DNA from: Oceanimonas aquatica
GTDB taxonomy: Bacteria > Pseudomonadota > Gammaproteobacteria > Enterobacterales > Aeromonadaceae
Assembly: GCF_030732065.1 (NCBI RefSeq)
Contig: NZ_JAVBHX010000002.1
Coordinates: 394,885-458,884, forward strand
Length of the DNA stretch: 64,000 bases
Direction of reading: 5' to 3'
This document shows positions 33,874-44,411 of the stretch, piece after piece. How positions within the stretch are numbered: position 1 is the first letter of the stretch; every line of letters begins with the position of its first letter. The notes beneath the pieces were generated by a model. It had not been told where the DNA came from and searched no databases. It saw only the letters and a list, made by a program, of their open reading frames with translations. The position numbers were made by a program, and so were the translations under genes.

Positions 33874-34692
33874 TTAGCCGTAGCGACCGGTAATGTAGTC
33901 TTCGGTCTTTTTCTTGCTCGGGGTGGTAAACAGGGTATTGGTGTCGGCATATTCAATCAGTTCGCCCATGTACATGAAGGCGGTCTGATCCGACACTCGG
34001 GCCGCCTGCTGCATGTTATGGGTCACGATCACCACAGTGTACTGCTCTTTCAGGGTATTGATCAGCTCTTCGATCACCAGGGTGGAAATGGGGTCCAGGG
34101 CCGAGGTGGGCTCGTCGAGCAGCAGCACTTCCGGCTCGATGGCAATGGCCCGGGCGATCACCAGACGCTGCTGCTGACCACCGGACAGGCCAAAGGCGTT
34201 GTCGTGCAGCCGGTCCTTCACCTCGTCCCACAAGGCCGCTCCGCGCAGGGAGCGCTCCACCGCCTCGTCAAGGCGGCGGCGGTCGTTGATGCCCTGCAGT
34301 CGCAGGCCGTAGACCACGTTTTCATAAATGGACTTGGGAAAGGGGTTGGGACGCTGAAACACCATGCCTACCCGGCGGCGCAGGGCGGCCACGTCCACTT
34401 CCTTGCCGTAGATGTTCTGGTTGTGCAGCAGAATTTCGCCCTCGATGCGACAGGTTTCCACCAGATCGTTCATGCGGTTGATGCAGCGCAACAGGGTGGA
34501 CTTGCCGCAACCGGACGGGCCGATAAAGGCGGTGACCTGGCCTTTGGCGATTTTCATGTCGACATTGAACAGCGCCTGCTTGGCACCGTAATACAGGTTG
34601 AGCCCGCGCACTTCCAGGGCGGTCTGGGCCTCGCTCAGACGGCCGAGATCCAGGGTGGTGTCCTGAGTCAGGGGGGTGGCTACGTTAATCAT
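33874..34692 (-). CDS. pstB: Phosphate ABC transporter ATP-binding protein
   Basis: PstB powers high-affinity phosphate uptake. The ATG at 34692 gives 272 aa; a longer frame to 34728 overlaps pstA and is rejected. Walker [10 protein letters not shown] is at residues 58-66, the ABC signature LSGGQQQRL and Walker [14 protein letters not shown] follow in the usual spacing. It lies between pstA and phoU. Confidence 0.97.
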   Translation of the reverse strand: MINVATPLTQDTTLDLGRLSEAQTALEVRGLNLYYGAKQALFNVDMKIAKGQVTAFIGPSGCGKSTLLRCINRMNDLVETCRIEGEILLHNQNIYGKEVDVAALRRRVGMVFQRPNPFPKSIYENVVYGLRLQGINDRRRLDEAVERSLRGAALWDEVKDRLHDNAFGLSGGQQQRLVIARAIAIEPEVLLLDEPTSALDPISTLVIEELINTLKEQYTVVIVTHNMQQAARVSDQTAFMYMGELIEYADTNTLFTTPSKKKTEDYITGRYG

Positions 34693-34724
34693 GTTTCTAT
34701 ACCTCTGTACGGTGGCCGGCCGAA

Positions 34725-36374
34725 TCACTGATCCAGCGAGCGGAATTTTTCACGCAGGTGATTACGAATACCGATGGCGGTCAGGTTCAGTCCCACGATC
34801 ACCGTCACCAGCAGGAAGGAGGTCGCGTACACCAGCGGGCGCGCCGCCTCCACGTTGGGGCTCTGAAAACCCACGTCGTAAATATGAAAGCCCAGGTGCA
34901 TGAACTTGCGCTCCAGATGCAGATAGGGGAAGTTGCCGTCCACCGGCAGGTTGGGCGCCAGCTTGACCACGCCCACCAGCATCAGCGGTGCCACCTCACC
35001 CGCGGCCCGGGCAATGGCCAGGATCAGGCCGGTCATGATGGCCGGACTGGCCATGGGAATAATAATGCGCCACAGGGTTTCGGCCTTGGTGGCTCCCAGC
35101 GCCAGCGAGCCCTGGCGCACCGAGGTGGGGATCCGCGACAGGCCTTCCTCGGTGGACACGATCACCACCGGCAGGGTCAGAATAGCCAGGGTCAGCGCCG
35201 ACCACAGCACGCCGGGCGAGCCAAAGGTGGGCGTGGGCAGGGCCTCGGGGTAGAACAGGCGGTCGAGGGAGCCACCCAGCATGTACACGAAAAAGCCCAG
35301 GCCAAACACGCCGTATACAATGGACGGCACCCCGGCGAGGTTGATCACCGCGATGCGAATGACCTTGGTCAGGTTGTTCTTGCCGGCATACTCATGCAGG
35401 TAGATGGCGGCCACCACCCCCAGCGGGGTGACGATAATGGCCATCAGGATCACCATGAACACGGTACCGAAAATGGCCGGGAACACGCCACCCTCGGTGT
35501 TGGCTTCCCGCGGCTCGCCGCTGATGAACTTGCCCATTTCGCCGAACCAGTGACCGGTTTGTGCCAGCCAGCCCATGTCGTTGGGCCAGGCCACGTCCAG
35601 CACCTCACCGAGAGACAGGGTCACCTCCTGACCACGCATGTCGCGCACCACCACGCTGTCGCGGCGGGCTTCATCGCGCAGGGCAAACAGCTCCTTTTCC
35701 AGCACCTGATAGTCGGCGCGCAGCTGTTGCTCCTCGGCCTGAATGGCGGCCAGGGCTTCATCGGTGAGCTCACCGTCCAGCTCCAGGCCGCGCTGCTTGA
35801 GGCGCAGCCGCTCCAGCTGATGGTTGATGCTGCCGATCTCGCCCCGCTGCAACTCGTCCATGCGCTCGTTGAGCTCATCCACCCGATCAATGCGCGCCAG
35901 CAGCTGCTCACGGGGATCGCCGGCCACGGCGCTGTCGTTTTCCAGCACCTGCTCCACATAGCCGTAGAAATTGCCGTTGTGAGAGCGCTCGATTACCGCC
36001 AGTTGCGTGGGCTCGGTGCGGGACACGATGTCGGTCTCGAGGATCCAGCGAAAGTCCAGGGGCACAAACTCCCGGTTGCCGGTTTTCACCAGATAACGGG
36101 TCAGGGTGTCGCTGGTCACGCCTTCCAGGGTGAGGCCGGCGCCACGCAGCTGGGCCACGGGCACCTGCTCACGGTCGTGAATTTCACCGATCACTGTGCT
36201 GCGTTCGCCTTCCGGCGTGCTCAGCTGCCATTCATAGATGGTGTGCGGCCAGAAGTAGGTGAGGCCGCGCCAGCCGATCATCAGCAGCAGGCCCAGTACC
36301 GCCACCAGACTGAGGCTTACCGCCCCGCCGGTCATCCAGATCCAGGGCGAACCCGATTTGAACCATTTACTCAT
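34725..36374 (-). CDS. pstA: Phosphate ABC transporter permease PstA, long form
   Basis: One of two membrane subunits of the phosphate importer. At 549 aa it is much longer than E. coli PstA (296). After a first membrane segment (about 14-34) there is an insertion of about 230 residues, including a charged coiled coil (about 145-230, [18 protein letters not shown]), predicted to lie in the periplasm. The permease domain with the inner-membrane component motif follows (about 300-549). This long form is known in several marine gammaproteobacteria. Confidence 0.94.
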   Translation of the reverse strand: MSKWFKSGSPWIWMTGGAVSLSLVAVLGLLLMIGWRGLTYFWPHTIYEWQLSTPEGERSTVIGEIHDREQVPVAQLRGAGLTLEGVTSDTLTRYLVKTGNREFVPLDFRWILETDIVSRTEPTQLAVIERSHNGNFYGYVEQVLENDSAVAGDPREQLLARIDRVDELNERMDELQRGEIGSINHQLERLRLKQRGLELDGELTDEALAAIQAEEQQLRADYQVLEKELFALRDEARRDSVVVRDMRGQEVTLSLGEVLDVAWPNDMGWLAQTGHWFGEMGKFISGEPREANTEGGVFPAIFGTVFMVILMAIIVTPLGVVAAIYLHEYAGKNNLTKVIRIAVINLAGVPSIVYGVFGLGFFVYMLGGSLDRLFYPEALPTPTFGSPGVLWSALTLAILTLPVVIVSTEEGLSRIPTSVRQGSLALGATKAETLWRIIIPMASPAIMTGLILAIARAAGEVAPLMLVGVVKLAPNLPVDGNFPYLHLERKFMHLGFHIYDVGFQSPNVEAARPLVYATSFLLVTVIVGLNLTAIGIRNHLREKFRSLDQ

Positions 36375-36386
36375 CGTTATCGTCCC

Positions 36387-38603
36387 TTACATTGAGCTGT
36401 ATTTGTCACGCAGCCGCTGACGCACGAACTCCGCAACCGTATTGAACAGGAAGGTGAACACAAAGAGCACAAAGGCCGCCAGGAACAGCACCCGGTAGTG
36501 CGAGCTGTTCACCTCCGCTTCCGGCATTTCCACCGCTATGTTGGCGGCGAGGGTGCGCATGCCGTTAAAGATGCTGAGATCCATGACCGGGGTGTTGCCG
36601 GTGGCCATCAGCACTATCATGGTTTCGCCCACGGCCCGGCCCAGGCCCATCATTACCGCCGAGAAAATACCGGGGCTGGCGGTGAGCATCACCACCCGGG
36701 TCAGGGTCTGCCAGGTAGTGGCACCTAGGGCCAGAGAGCCGTTGGTCAGGTGACGGGGTACCGAGAACACGGCGTCTTCGGCGATGGAGAAGATGGTGGG
36801 GATCACCGCAAAGCCCATGGCGATGCCTACCACCAGGGAGTTGCGCTGGTCAAAACCGATGCCCAGCTCGTTGGTCAGAAAACCCCGGGCGTCACCACCA
36901 AAGAACAGGGTTTCCACCGCCGGGCTGAAGGCAAAGCAGGCCCAGCCCACCAGCACCACCACCGGCAGCAGCACCAGGCTGTGCCAGCCATCGGGCACGG
37001 CGTTGCGAATGCCTTTGGGTGCATGGTGCCAGGCAAAGGCAGTGAGCAGCACCGATGCCGGCAGCAGCACCAGCACCATGACCACGCCCGGCAGGTGGCT
37101 TTCGATCAGCGGCGCCAGCCACAGACCGGCGAGAAAGCCGAGGATCACGGTGGGCAGGGCTTCCATGATCTCCACCGTGGGCTTGACCACCTTGCGCAGC
37201 CCCGGCGACATGAAATAGGCGGTGTACACGGCGCCGGCAATGGCGATGGGTACCGCAAACAGCAGGGCGTAAAAGGCCGCCTTGATGGTGCCGAAGGAAA
37301 TGGGCACCAGGCTCAGCTTGGCTTCAAAGTCGCTGCTGCCGGAGGTGGACTGCCACACATACTGGGGTTCGGGGTAACCTTCATACCAGACCTTGGTCCA
37401 CAGCGCCTTCCAGGTCACTTCCGGATGCTCGTTGTCCACGGCAAAGGTGGACAGGGTGTCACCCTCGGCCACCAGCAACAGGTTGTTGCGCGGCGACAGC
37501 GCCAGGGCCGACACGCCCTGGTCCGCCAGTTGTTCGGAATAAAGATGGCTGCCACCTGTGGTGTGGAAGATGTCCACTTCTCCCTGGGTGCTGACGGTCA
37601 CAAAGCCCTTGCGGTTTACCTCGTTGGCGATGTGCGCCACCGGCCCGGCGGCCTCGAACTCGCGAATAAAGGTAAACTCGCGCTTGCCGTCCTTCGCCAC
37701 CTCAAACCACTGGGATACCACGCCATTGTCGTTGCCCACCAGCAGCGAGTTGCCGCCGGACAGCAGGATCATGGCACTGATGTTGCCTCCCTGAGCATTC
37801 ATGGGAATGACCGAGCGCAGCCGCACCTTATTAATGTTGCGCACGTCATACACAGACACCTCGTTGCCGCTGCGTACAAACATAAAGCGCAGGTTGGGGG
37901 TCACCAGAATCTGGTCGACCCGCGCCGGCAGCCCGGGAATGGCCACCTGGGTGGGGCTGAGCTCCAGCTCGCCGGTAAGAAAATTTTCCTTGCCGGCAAA
38001 GCGGGTGAGCACGATATCGCCGCCGGCGACCACCGCCGCCGCCAGCAGATCCTCACCGTTGGTGGCAAAGCTCAGCCGCTCCAGCGCTCTGGCCTGCTCA
38101 TCCACCTGCAGCGGCGCCTGGCCAAAGGGCCAGGTCAGACCGGGGGTAATGGTTCGTACATTGTCCGGGTAGCTGACGTCGAACTTGGGCGCCAGCACCC
38201 GCATGGTGCCGTCATTCAGGCCAAAGGCCGCCATCGGCTTGCCGTCGTTGGCGGCCGCCGTGGTGATGTCGCCAGCGACCGACTCGCGGCCCAGCAGCTC
38301 GCCGTTCAGCAGCGAATAAAAGCGCACGGTGCCGTCGGCGGAAAAGGTATAGGCCTGCTCGTTCTGCTCTTCTACCCCCAGCAGCAGCGGGGTCTCGTTG
38401 CCGGCCAGGGCCAGCTGCCCGGCGGGCTCCACGTCAGCCCCGTTAAAAATGGGTTTGACCACATACAACAGGTAGAAAAAAATCAGCAGCAAGGCCACCA
38501 GCACAATAATGCCGCCGGCGGTCACGCCCATTTGGGCCGCTCTGTCCTTGAGCCAGCGTTTGCGGCTGCCGGTCAGGGCCATGGTTTGAGTCTGGGTTGA
38601 CAT
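36387..38603 (-). CDS. pstC: Phosphate ABC transporter permease PstC, long form
   Basis: The second permease subunit, 738 aa against 319 in E. coli. The ATG at 38603 is chosen because it lies just downstream of a Pho-box promoter; a frame to 38651 would start upstream of it. A membrane segment (about 25-48) is followed by about 380 periplasmic residues with repeated short beta-rich units (FSADGTVRFYS, SGGNSLLVGNDNGVVSQW) that resemble a beta-propeller. The permease domain fills about 440-738. Confidence 0.93.
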   Translation of the reverse strand: MSTQTQTMALTGSRKRWLKDRAAQMGVTAGGIIVLVALLLIFFYLLYVVKPIFNGADVEPAGQLALAGNETPLLLGVEEQNEQAYTFSADGTVRFYSLLNGELLGRESVAGDITTAAANDGKPMAAFGLNDGTMRVLAPKFDVSYPDNVRTITPGLTWPFGQAPLQVDEQARALERLSFATNGEDLLAAAVVAGGDIVLTRFAGKENFLTGELELSPTQVAIPGLPARVDQILVTPNLRFMFVRSGNEVSVYDVRNINKVRLRSVIPMNAQGGNISAMILLSGGNSLLVGNDNGVVSQWFEVAKDGKREFTFIREFEAAGPVAHIANEVNRKGFVTVSTQGEVDIFHTTGGSHLYSEQLADQGVSALALSPRNNLLLVAEGDTLSTFAVDNEHPEVTWKALWTKVWYEGYPEPQYVWQSTSGSSDFEAKLSLVPISFGTIKAAFYALLFAVPIAIAGAVYTAYFMSPGLRKVVKPTVEIMEALPTVILGFLAGLWLAPLIESHLPGVVMVLVLLPASVLLTAFAWHHAPKGIRNAVPDGWHSLVLLPVVVLVGWACFAFSPAVETLFFGGDARGFLTNELGIGFDQRNSLVVGIAMGFAVIPTIFSIAEDAVFSVPRHLTNGSLALGATTWQTLTRVVMLTASPGIFSAVMMGLGRAVGETMIVLMATGNTPVMDLSIFNGMRTLAANIAVEMPEAEVNSSHYRVLFLAAFVLFVFTFLFNTVAEFVRQRLRDKYSSM

Positions 38604-38635
38604 GCCGTCACTCCGTTCGCTTTGCAATTGCGTGC

Positions 38636-38669
38636 ATTCTATGGCGAGCAAATGACAATTTTGTTACAG
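38636..38669 (-). promoter_or_regulatory. Pho box and -10 of pstCAB-phoU
   Basis: On the minus strand, CTGTAACAAAATTGTCAT (38669-38652) matches the PhoB box (two CTGTCAT-like units spaced by AAAA). Ten nucleotides later comes TAGAAT (38641-38636), a good -10. The start codon is 32 nt past the -10. Confidence 0.85.
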
Positions 38670-38759
38670 ACCACAAAAGCCGCAAGCGCCCCCTGTAAAA
38701 AACGTCGGTGGCGTGTATCTTGAACGGTGCAAGCGTTTCATCATTCAAGGAGAGAGCCC

Positions 38760-39260
38760 ATGAAAACCCTGGTCGCCACCCTGATTGGCCCCGACAAAAC
38801 CGGCCTGGTCCGGCAACTGGCCGCCCTGGTCCGCCAGCATCACGGCAGCTGGCAGAGCAGCGCCATGAGCGAGCTGGCCGGCTTCTTTGCCGGCATTGTG
38901 GAAATACAGGTGCCCGCCGAGCACAGCGCCGCGCTGGAAAAAGCCCTGATCTCCCTGCCCGACTTTCAGGTGCAGCTGGTGGAAGGCAAGGGCCCCACGC
39001 CCCAGGGGCAACAGCTCAGGCTGACGGTCACCGCCAACGACCGGGTCGGCATCATCGACGAAGTGACCGACATCATCAACGGCCTGAACGTTAACGTGAA
39101 AAGCCTGAAAACCGACAGCCACCCGGCCCCCATTACCGGCATTCCGCTGTTTGAAATTCAGAGCACCCTGACCCTGCCCCATGGCCAGACCCTGGGGGAT
39201 CTGCAACAACGGCTGGAAGCCCTGAGCGACGATCTGGTGGTGGACATCGACCTCATTTGA
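38760..39260 (+). CDS. ACT-domain protein of the GcvR family
   Basis: A 166-aa protein with two ACT domains (about 1-80 and 88-166; LIGPDKTGLVRQLAALV and TANDRVGIIDEVTDIINGLNVNVKSL). E. coli GcvR represses the glycine cleavage system by binding GcvA. The ATG at 38760 follows AAGGAGAGAG. The family match is clear, but neighbours are phosphate genes rather than gcv or bcp/dapA, so the exact target is uncertain. Confidence 0.82.
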   Translation: MKTLVATLIGPDKTGLVRQLAALVRQHHGSWQSSAMSELAGFFAGIVEIQVPAEHSAALEKALISLPDFQVQLVEGKGPTPQGQQLRLTVTANDRVGIIDEVTDIINGLNVNVKSLKTDSHPAPITGIPLFEIQSTLTLPHGQTLGDLQQRLEALSDDLVVDIDLI

Positions 39261-39261
39261 G

Positions 39262-39295
39262 TCGTCATTAAAGTGTCATAATTATTTGTCATAAA
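39262..39295 (+). promoter_or_regulatory. Pho box and -10 of ppk-ppx
   Basis: TCGTCATTAAAGTGTCAT (39262-39279) fits the Pho box, and a third TGTCAT follows at 39287. A weak -10 (CATAAA, 39290-39295) lies 10 nt after the box. This places the transcript start near 39302, which favours the ATG at 39337 over the GTG at 39298 as the ppk start. Confidence 0.75.
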
Positions 39296-39336
39296 ACGTG
39301 CCCGAAAATGACAAATTAAATATAACGGGAACATCA

Positions 39337-41397
39337 ATGGGCACGGAAAAATGGTACCTGGAAAAAGAGCTCAGCTGGCTGTCGTTTAATGAGCGGGTAT
39401 TGCAGGAAGCCATGGACAAGAGCGTACCCCTGATCGAGCGGGTACGCTTTCTGGGCATTTTTTCCAACAATCAGGATGAGTTTTTTCGAGTCCGCGTGGC
39501 CGACGTGAAGCGCCGGGTGATGATAGACGCGGATCAGGGCAAAACCAACGGCGCGGCCTCGCTGCTGCAACGCATTCAGCAAAAGGTGGTGCGTCTGGGC
39601 GACACCTTTGACAACACCTACAAGGAGCTGATCGTCACCCTGGCCCGGCAGAATATCTTTCTGCTGAACGAATCCCAGCTCGACGCCGAGCAGGAACGCT
39701 GGGTGCGGCGTTATTTCGAGAACGAGGTGCGAGCCTACCTCTCCCCCATAGTGCTGGATGACGGCATCGATCCGGTGCGGTTTTTAAAGGACGAATACAC
39801 CTACCTGTGCGTGGGCATGAGCAGGCAAGCCCGTCATCATTACGCCCTGGTGGAAATTCCCACCGACGTGCTGCCCCGCTTTGTGGTGCTGCCGCCTGGC
39901 AAAAGCCGGCGTAGAAAAAGCATTATCATCATGGATAACGTCATTCGTCTGTGTCTGAACGAGCTGTTTGCCGGCTTTTTCGACTACGACCGCATTGGTG
40001 CCCATTCCTTTAAAATGACCCGGGACGCGGAATACGATCTGTCGGACCAGCTCGATCAGAGCCTGCTGGAAAAAATGAGCGACGGCCTCAAGCAACGGCT
40101 GACCGCGCTGCCGGTGCGCTTTGTACATGACCGGGACATGCCCGCCGACATGCTGGCCACCCTGCTGTACAAGCTCGGCATTCAGCACCACGACGCCGTG
40201 ATGCCAGGCGGCCGCTACCACAATTTCAAGGACTTTATCGGCTTTCCCAATGTGGGCCGCAAACACCTGGTAAACCGGCCGCTGCCACCGCTCAAATGCC
40301 GGGAATTTCGCGACAGCCCCTCGTCCTTTGATGCCATTCGCCGGCGCGACATATTGCTGTATTTTCCCTACCACAGTTTCAGCCATGTCACCGAGTTCGT
40401 GCGCCAGGCCTCCTTTGACCCGGCGGTGGTCAGCATTCGAATGAACGTGTACCGGGTGGCCTCGCTGTCGCGCATCATGTATTCACTGATGGACGCCGCC
40501 AACAACGGCAAAAAGGTCACCGTCGTGATCGAGCTGCGCGCCCGCTTTGACGAGGCCGCCAATATCGACTGGGCCCGGCAGCTGACCGAGGCCGGCATCA
40601 CGGTGGAATTTGGCGTGCCCAGCCTCAAGGTGCATTCCAAACTGTGCCTAGTCACCCGGCGGGAAGAAGGCCGGCTGGTGCAGTATGCCCATATCGGCAC
40701 CGGCAACTTCAATGAAAAAACCGCCAATATCTACACCGACTTTTCCCTGCTCACCGCCAATCCCGAAATCACCAGCGAGGTGGCGGCGGTATTCGACTTT
40801 ATTCGCCAGCCCTATCACCGCAGCAAGTTTCAGCACCTGCTGGTGTCGCCCCTCAACCAGCGCCGGGGCCAGTATGGTCTGATTGACGCCGAAATTGCCA
40901 ACGCCCGCCAGGGCCTGCCGGCGCGCATTGTGCTCAAGCTCAACAACCTGGTGGACAAGGGCCTGATCCATCGTCTTTACGCTGCCAGCCAGGCGGGGGT
41001 AAAGGTTGATTTGATCATTCGCGGCATGTGTTCGCTGATGCCCGGCGTGCCGGGGATCAGCGAGCGCATTCGCGCCATCAGCATTGTTGACCGCTACCTG
41101 GAGCACCCGAGAGTGATGGTGTTTCACAACAACGGTCAGCCCAGGGTGTATCTCTCCTCCGCCGACTGGATGACCCGCAACATGGACTTTCGCGTGGAAG
41201 TGGCCACCCCCATACTGGCGCCCGAACTGCGCCGGCGCATTATGGATCTGCTGGAACTGCAGCTCAATGACACCACCAAGGCCCGCATACTGGATGCCGG
41301 CCAGGAAAACCGCTATGTAAAACGGGGCAACCGGCGCAAGATACGCTCACAAACGGCCATGTACGACTATCTCAAGACGCTGGAGGAAAGCGAATGA
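39337..41397 (+). CDS. ppk: Polyphosphate kinase
   Basis: Ppk1 polymerises the terminal phosphate of ATP into polyphosphate. The ATG at 39337 gives 686 aa (E. coli 688), starting MGTEKWYLEKELSWLSFNER, the family's N terminus. The autophosphorylated histidine is H433 in LKVHSKLCL, followed by YAHIGTGNFNEKTA. The gene is preceded by a Pho box and its stop overlaps the ppx start, so polyphosphate turnover is tied to phosphate starvation here. Confidence 0.97.
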   Translation: MGTEKWYLEKELSWLSFNERVLQEAMDKSVPLIERVRFLGIFSNNQDEFFRVRVADVKRRVMIDADQGKTNGAASLLQRIQQKVVRLGDTFDNTYKELIVTLARQNIFLLNESQLDAEQERWVRRYFENEVRAYLSPIVLDDGIDPVRFLKDEYTYLCVGMSRQARHHYALVEIPTDVLPRFVVLPPGKSRRRKSIIIMDNVIRLCLNELFAGFFDYDRIGAHSFKMTRDAEYDLSDQLDQSLLEKMSDGLKQRLTALPVRFVHDRDMPADMLATLLYKLGIQHHDAVMPGGRYHNFKDFIGFPNVGRKHLVNRPLPPLKCREFRDSPSSFDAIRRRDILLYFPYHSFSHVTEFVRQASFDPAVVSIRMNVYRVASLSRIMYSLMDAANNGKKVTVVIELRARFDEAANIDWARQLTEAGITVEFGVPSLKVHSKLCLVTRREEGRLVQYAHIGTGNFNEKTANIYTDFSLLTANPEITSEVAAVFDFIRQPYHRSKFQHLLVSPLNQRRGQYGLIDAEIANARQGLPARIVLKLNNLVDKGLIHRLYAASQAGVKVDLIIRGMCSLMPGVPGISERIRAISIVDRYLEHPRVMVFHNNGQPRVYLSSADWMTRNMDFRVEVATPILAPELRRRIMDLLELQLNDTTKARILDAGQENRYVKRGNRRKIRSQTAMYDYLKTLEESE

Positions 41398-42869
41398 CGA
41401 TGGAGTACGTGGCCAGCATCGATCTCGGCTCCAACAGCTTTCACCTGATCGTCGCCCGTCGTCTGGAAGAACGGCTGATCACGGTGGACAGGATCAAGCA
41501 ACGGGTGCGGCTGGCAGACGGTCTGAACGCCCGGCATGAACTCGACGAAGCCGCCATGGCCCGGGGGCTGGACTGCCTGGCGCTGTTTGGCGAACGGCTG
41601 CGCGGATTTTCGCCGGCACAGGTCCGGGCCGTGGCCACCTATACCCTGCGCCGGGCGGTAAACGCCGGCGACTTCGTCGCCCGGGCCCGGCAAGTGCTGG
41701 GCTTTGATATCGACATTATCAGCGGTGAGGACGAAGCCCGGCTGATTTACCGGGGAGCACGCACCACTCAGGCCCGGCAAGGCCGGGCGCTGGTCATCGA
41801 CATTGGCGGTGGCAGCACCGAGCTGATTATCGGCGAGCAGGATGACTGCCTGGCGCTCACCAGCCTGGACATGGGCTGCGTCAGTTTTACTCACGCGTTT
41901 TTTGCCGACGGCTCGCTCACCGAGCACGCCTTTACCCGGGCCGAGGCCGCCGCACTTGCACTGCTGAACACCGGGTGTGGCCGCTTTGCCGAACTCGGCT
42001 GGCAACAAGTGCTGGGCTGCTCGGGCACGGTGCGTACCCTGCAAAACCTGATGAACAATGTCGACCTGCTGACCCTGAAGGGATTGCTGCAACTGCGCAC
42101 CACCCTGCTGGCCGCCGGCCGGGCCGAGCGGCTGTCGTTGCCGGGATTGTCGGATGAGCGCAAGCCGGTGATCGCCGCCGGCCTGGCCATTCTCATCGCC
42201 CTGTTTCGCGCCCTGAACATCGAGCGCATGCATTATACGGAGGGCGCCCTGCGTGAAGGCCTGCTGCACAGCGCCTTTGGACCCGGGGTTTCCGACAAGG
42301 CCCTGCGCCGGCATACCCTGCAGGCACTCGGACGCCAGTATCGGCTCGATCATGCCCAGGCGAACCGGGTGGCCGGCACGGCGCAAGGTCTGTTTAAGCA
42401 GGTACGGCAGGCATGGCAGTTGAGTGCGGCCGAGGGAACCCTGCTGGTACAGGCGGCCCGCCTCCATGAGCTGGGGGTATACGTCAATGTCAGCGGCTAT
42501 CACCGCCATTCCGCCTGGCTGATTGCCAACGGCAACCTGCCCGGTTTTACTCAAGCGCAACAGCAGGCGCTGTCCAGCCTGGTGCGCTTTCACCGCAAGG
42601 GGCTGAAACTGGCGGAGTTAACGACCGGCTCATGGCTGCCCGAGGCAACCTTGTGGCGGCTGGTGCGCCTGCTACGGCTGGCGGTGGCGCTGAATCGTTA
42701 CCGCCGGGACTTGTCGCTACCGGTCACGCTGTCGGCCTGTGCAGAGACACTTGCCCTGCACCTGCCGGCCCGCTGGTGCGAGCAGCACAGGCTGCTGCAC
42801 GCCACCCTGGAGCGCGAATGCAGTTACCAGAGCAAGGCCGGCTGGACACTGTTGCTGAAGGTGGAGTGA
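41394..42869 (+). CDS. ppx: Exopolyphosphatase
   Basis: Ppx removes terminal phosphates from polyphosphate and also hydrolyses pppGpp. The 491-aa protein (E. coli 513) has the ASKHA phosphate motifs IDLGSNSFHLIVA (about 8-20) and VIDIGGGSTELIIGE (about 138-152), and a C-terminal HD-like helical domain. Its ATG overlaps the ppk stop (ATGA). Confidence 0.96.
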   Translation: MTMEYVASIDLGSNSFHLIVARRLEERLITVDRIKQRVRLADGLNARHELDEAAMARGLDCLALFGERLRGFSPAQVRAVATYTLRRAVNAGDFVARARQVLGFDIDIISGEDEARLIYRGARTTQARQGRALVIDIGGGSTELIIGEQDDCLALTSLDMGCVSFTHAFFADGSLTEHAFTRAEAAALALLNTGCGRFAELGWQQVLGCSGTVRTLQNLMNNVDLLTLKGLLQLRTTLLAAGRAERLSLPGLSDERKPVIAAGLAILIALFRALNIERMHYTEGALREGLLHSAFGPGVSDKALRRHTLQALGRQYRLDHAQANRVAGTAQGLFKQVRQAWQLSAAEGTLLVQAARLHELGVYVNVSGYHRHSAWLIANGNLPGFTQAQQQALSSLVRFHRKGLKLAELTTGSWLPEATLWRLVRLLRLAVALNRYRRDLSLPVTLSACAETLALHLPARWCEQHRLLHATLERECSYQSKAGWTLLLKVE

Positions 42870-42870
42870 G

Positions 42871-43356
<486 letters not shown>

Positions 43357-43484
43357 TCACCGCCTCCTGAAGGCGGCTATTATGGCAAAAGCCGGCTTCG
43401 CTGCAAGCAAAGCGGAAAAGGGCCGAAAAAACCGTCAGCACGAACAATAAAGCGCCAAACGGACACAAAACACCAAAAAGGGAC

Positions 43485-43513
43485 TTGCAGCAAGACGGGC
43501 CGGTCTTTATAGT
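43485..43513 (+). promoter_or_regulatory. Promoter of tRNA-Pro
   Basis: -35 TTGCAG (43485-43490), a 17-nt spacer and -10 TATAGT (43508-43513), 11 nt before the tRNA. The GC-rich stretch (GACGGGCCGG) lies in the spacer. Confidence 0.85.
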
Positions 43514-43524
43514 TGCACCCAATT

Positions 43525-43601
43525 CGGCGTGTAGCGCAGCCTGGTAGCGCACTGTCATGGGGTGTCAGGGGTCGGAGGTTCAAATCCTCTCACGCCGACC
43601 A
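43525..43601 (+). tRNA. tRNA-Pro (anticodon GGG)
   Basis: A 77-nt cloverleaf with encoded CCA. Acceptor stem CGGCGTG / CACGCCG, D-arm AGCGCAGCCTGGTAGCGC, anticodon arm CTGTC-ATGGGGT-GTCAG giving GGG, and T-arm GGAGG-TTCAAAT-CCTCT. It closely resembles E. coli proL, including the U-U mismatch in the anticodon stem. Decodes CCC/CCU. Confidence 0.97.
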
Positions 43602-43611
43602 AATCATCCTC

Positions 43612-43640
43612 AAAAAGCCCACCTCACGGTGGGCTTTTTG
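43612..43640 (+). terminator. Terminator of tRNA-Pro
   Basis: AAAAAGCCCACC-TCAC-GGTGGGCTTTTTG directly after the tRNA. A second weaker hairpin with GCCCA / TGGGC arms follows at about 43688-43715. Confidence 0.88.
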
Positions 43641-43732
43641 CGTTGTGGCATCGGCTTGCTTCAAGCGGCTGTAAGAACAGGCCGATAAAGCCCATTCAAT
43701 TGAGCGGTGGGCTTTTCATTCTGGCTACCGCT

Positions 43733-43809
43733 GTCATGCCGGGCCTGCCCCGGCATCTGTTTACCAGCGGCGCCGTGCCCGGCAGTGCCGGCTCAAGGCC
43801 GGAATCACG
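43733..43809. repeat. Inverted repeat family C, copy 2
   Basis: GTCATGCCGGGCCTGCCCCGGCATC at the left and CCGGCTCAAGGCCGGAATCACG at the right, matching both hairpins of the copy at 25138-25192 with a longer insertion between them. It lies between the tRNA terminator and the acetyltransferase gene. Confidence 0.7.
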
Positions 43810-43832
43810 AACCGGCGCCCGAGGCTGATATT

Positions 43833-44294
43833 TTACGCCTTATATTCCATCAGCAATACTTCCACCGGCTGGCCATGGCGCTCAATCCGGCGCTGCTCCA
43901 CCTCGCTAAAGCCCATGGCCTCAAAAAACGGCCGGGCGTTGATACTGGCATCGCAATACAGCCGGTACAGCCCCCGTGACGCCGCTTCAGCCTTCAGCCG
44001 CTGCATCAGTGCCCGGCCAATGCCCTCGCCCTGGCGGGCATGGTGTACATAAAACAAATCGATGCGGCCGTCATCATTAAGTTCGGCAAAGCCGAGCAGC
44101 CGTTTTCCTTCCATCACCACCAGCGGCCGGGTGCGAATAAAGCGGCTGACCCAGCGCGGCTCGTCATATTCCTCAGGTGCCCATACCGCCAGCTGGCTTT
44201 CGCTGTAGTCGGCCTGGTTGATCCGGTGCACGGTATCGTGGAACAACTGCCAGATACTGCCCGTTTCACCACTGCGGATCTTCCTGATTTCCAT
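43833..44294 (-). CDS. GNAT family N-acetyltransferase
   Basis: A 153-aa acetyltransferase of the GNAT fold: the acetyl-CoA binding motif A is VHHARQGEGIGRALMQRL (about 85-102), followed by YCDASINARPFFEAMGF (motif B, about 115-131). The substrate cannot be told from sequence. It stands alone between the tRNA-Pro region and arsJ. Confidence 0.85.
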   Translation of the reverse strand: MEIRKIRSGETGSIWQLFHDTVHRINQADYSESQLAVWAPEEYDEPRWVSRFIRTRPLVVMEGKRLLGFAELNDDGRIDLFYVHHARQGEGIGRALMQRLKAEAASRGLYRLYCDASINARPFFEAMGFSEVEQRRIERHGQPVEVLLMEYKA

Positions 44295-44356
44295 AATTGC
44301 TCCTGCTTCTGATACTGCTGACTTGCTTCCCCTTTATATAGCCACAGTTACCGTCA

Positions 44357-44382
44357 ATAAAAAAGTGGCTTTTCAGCCACTT
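44357..44382 (-). terminator. Terminator of the arsenic cluster
   Basis: AAAAAAGTGGC-TTTTCA-GCCACTTTC; on the minus strand the stem is followed by TTTTTTATTG. It lies 30 nt past the arsJ stop. Confidence 0.88.
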
Positions 44383-44411
44383 TCAACCTGTTAGCACGGA
44401 TTTTTACACCA

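Noticed and set aside
34758..38600. Long plus-strand frames (545 and 616 codons) over pstA and pstC
   Set aside because: These are antisense shadows of high-GC genes with His/Gln/Gly-rich translations and no family pattern. The minus-strand permeases explain the region.
43525..43601. tRNA-Pro as an integration site for the nearby genes
   Set aside because: No partial repeat of the tRNA 3' end was noticed downstream and no integrase is near. The flanking genes have host composition.
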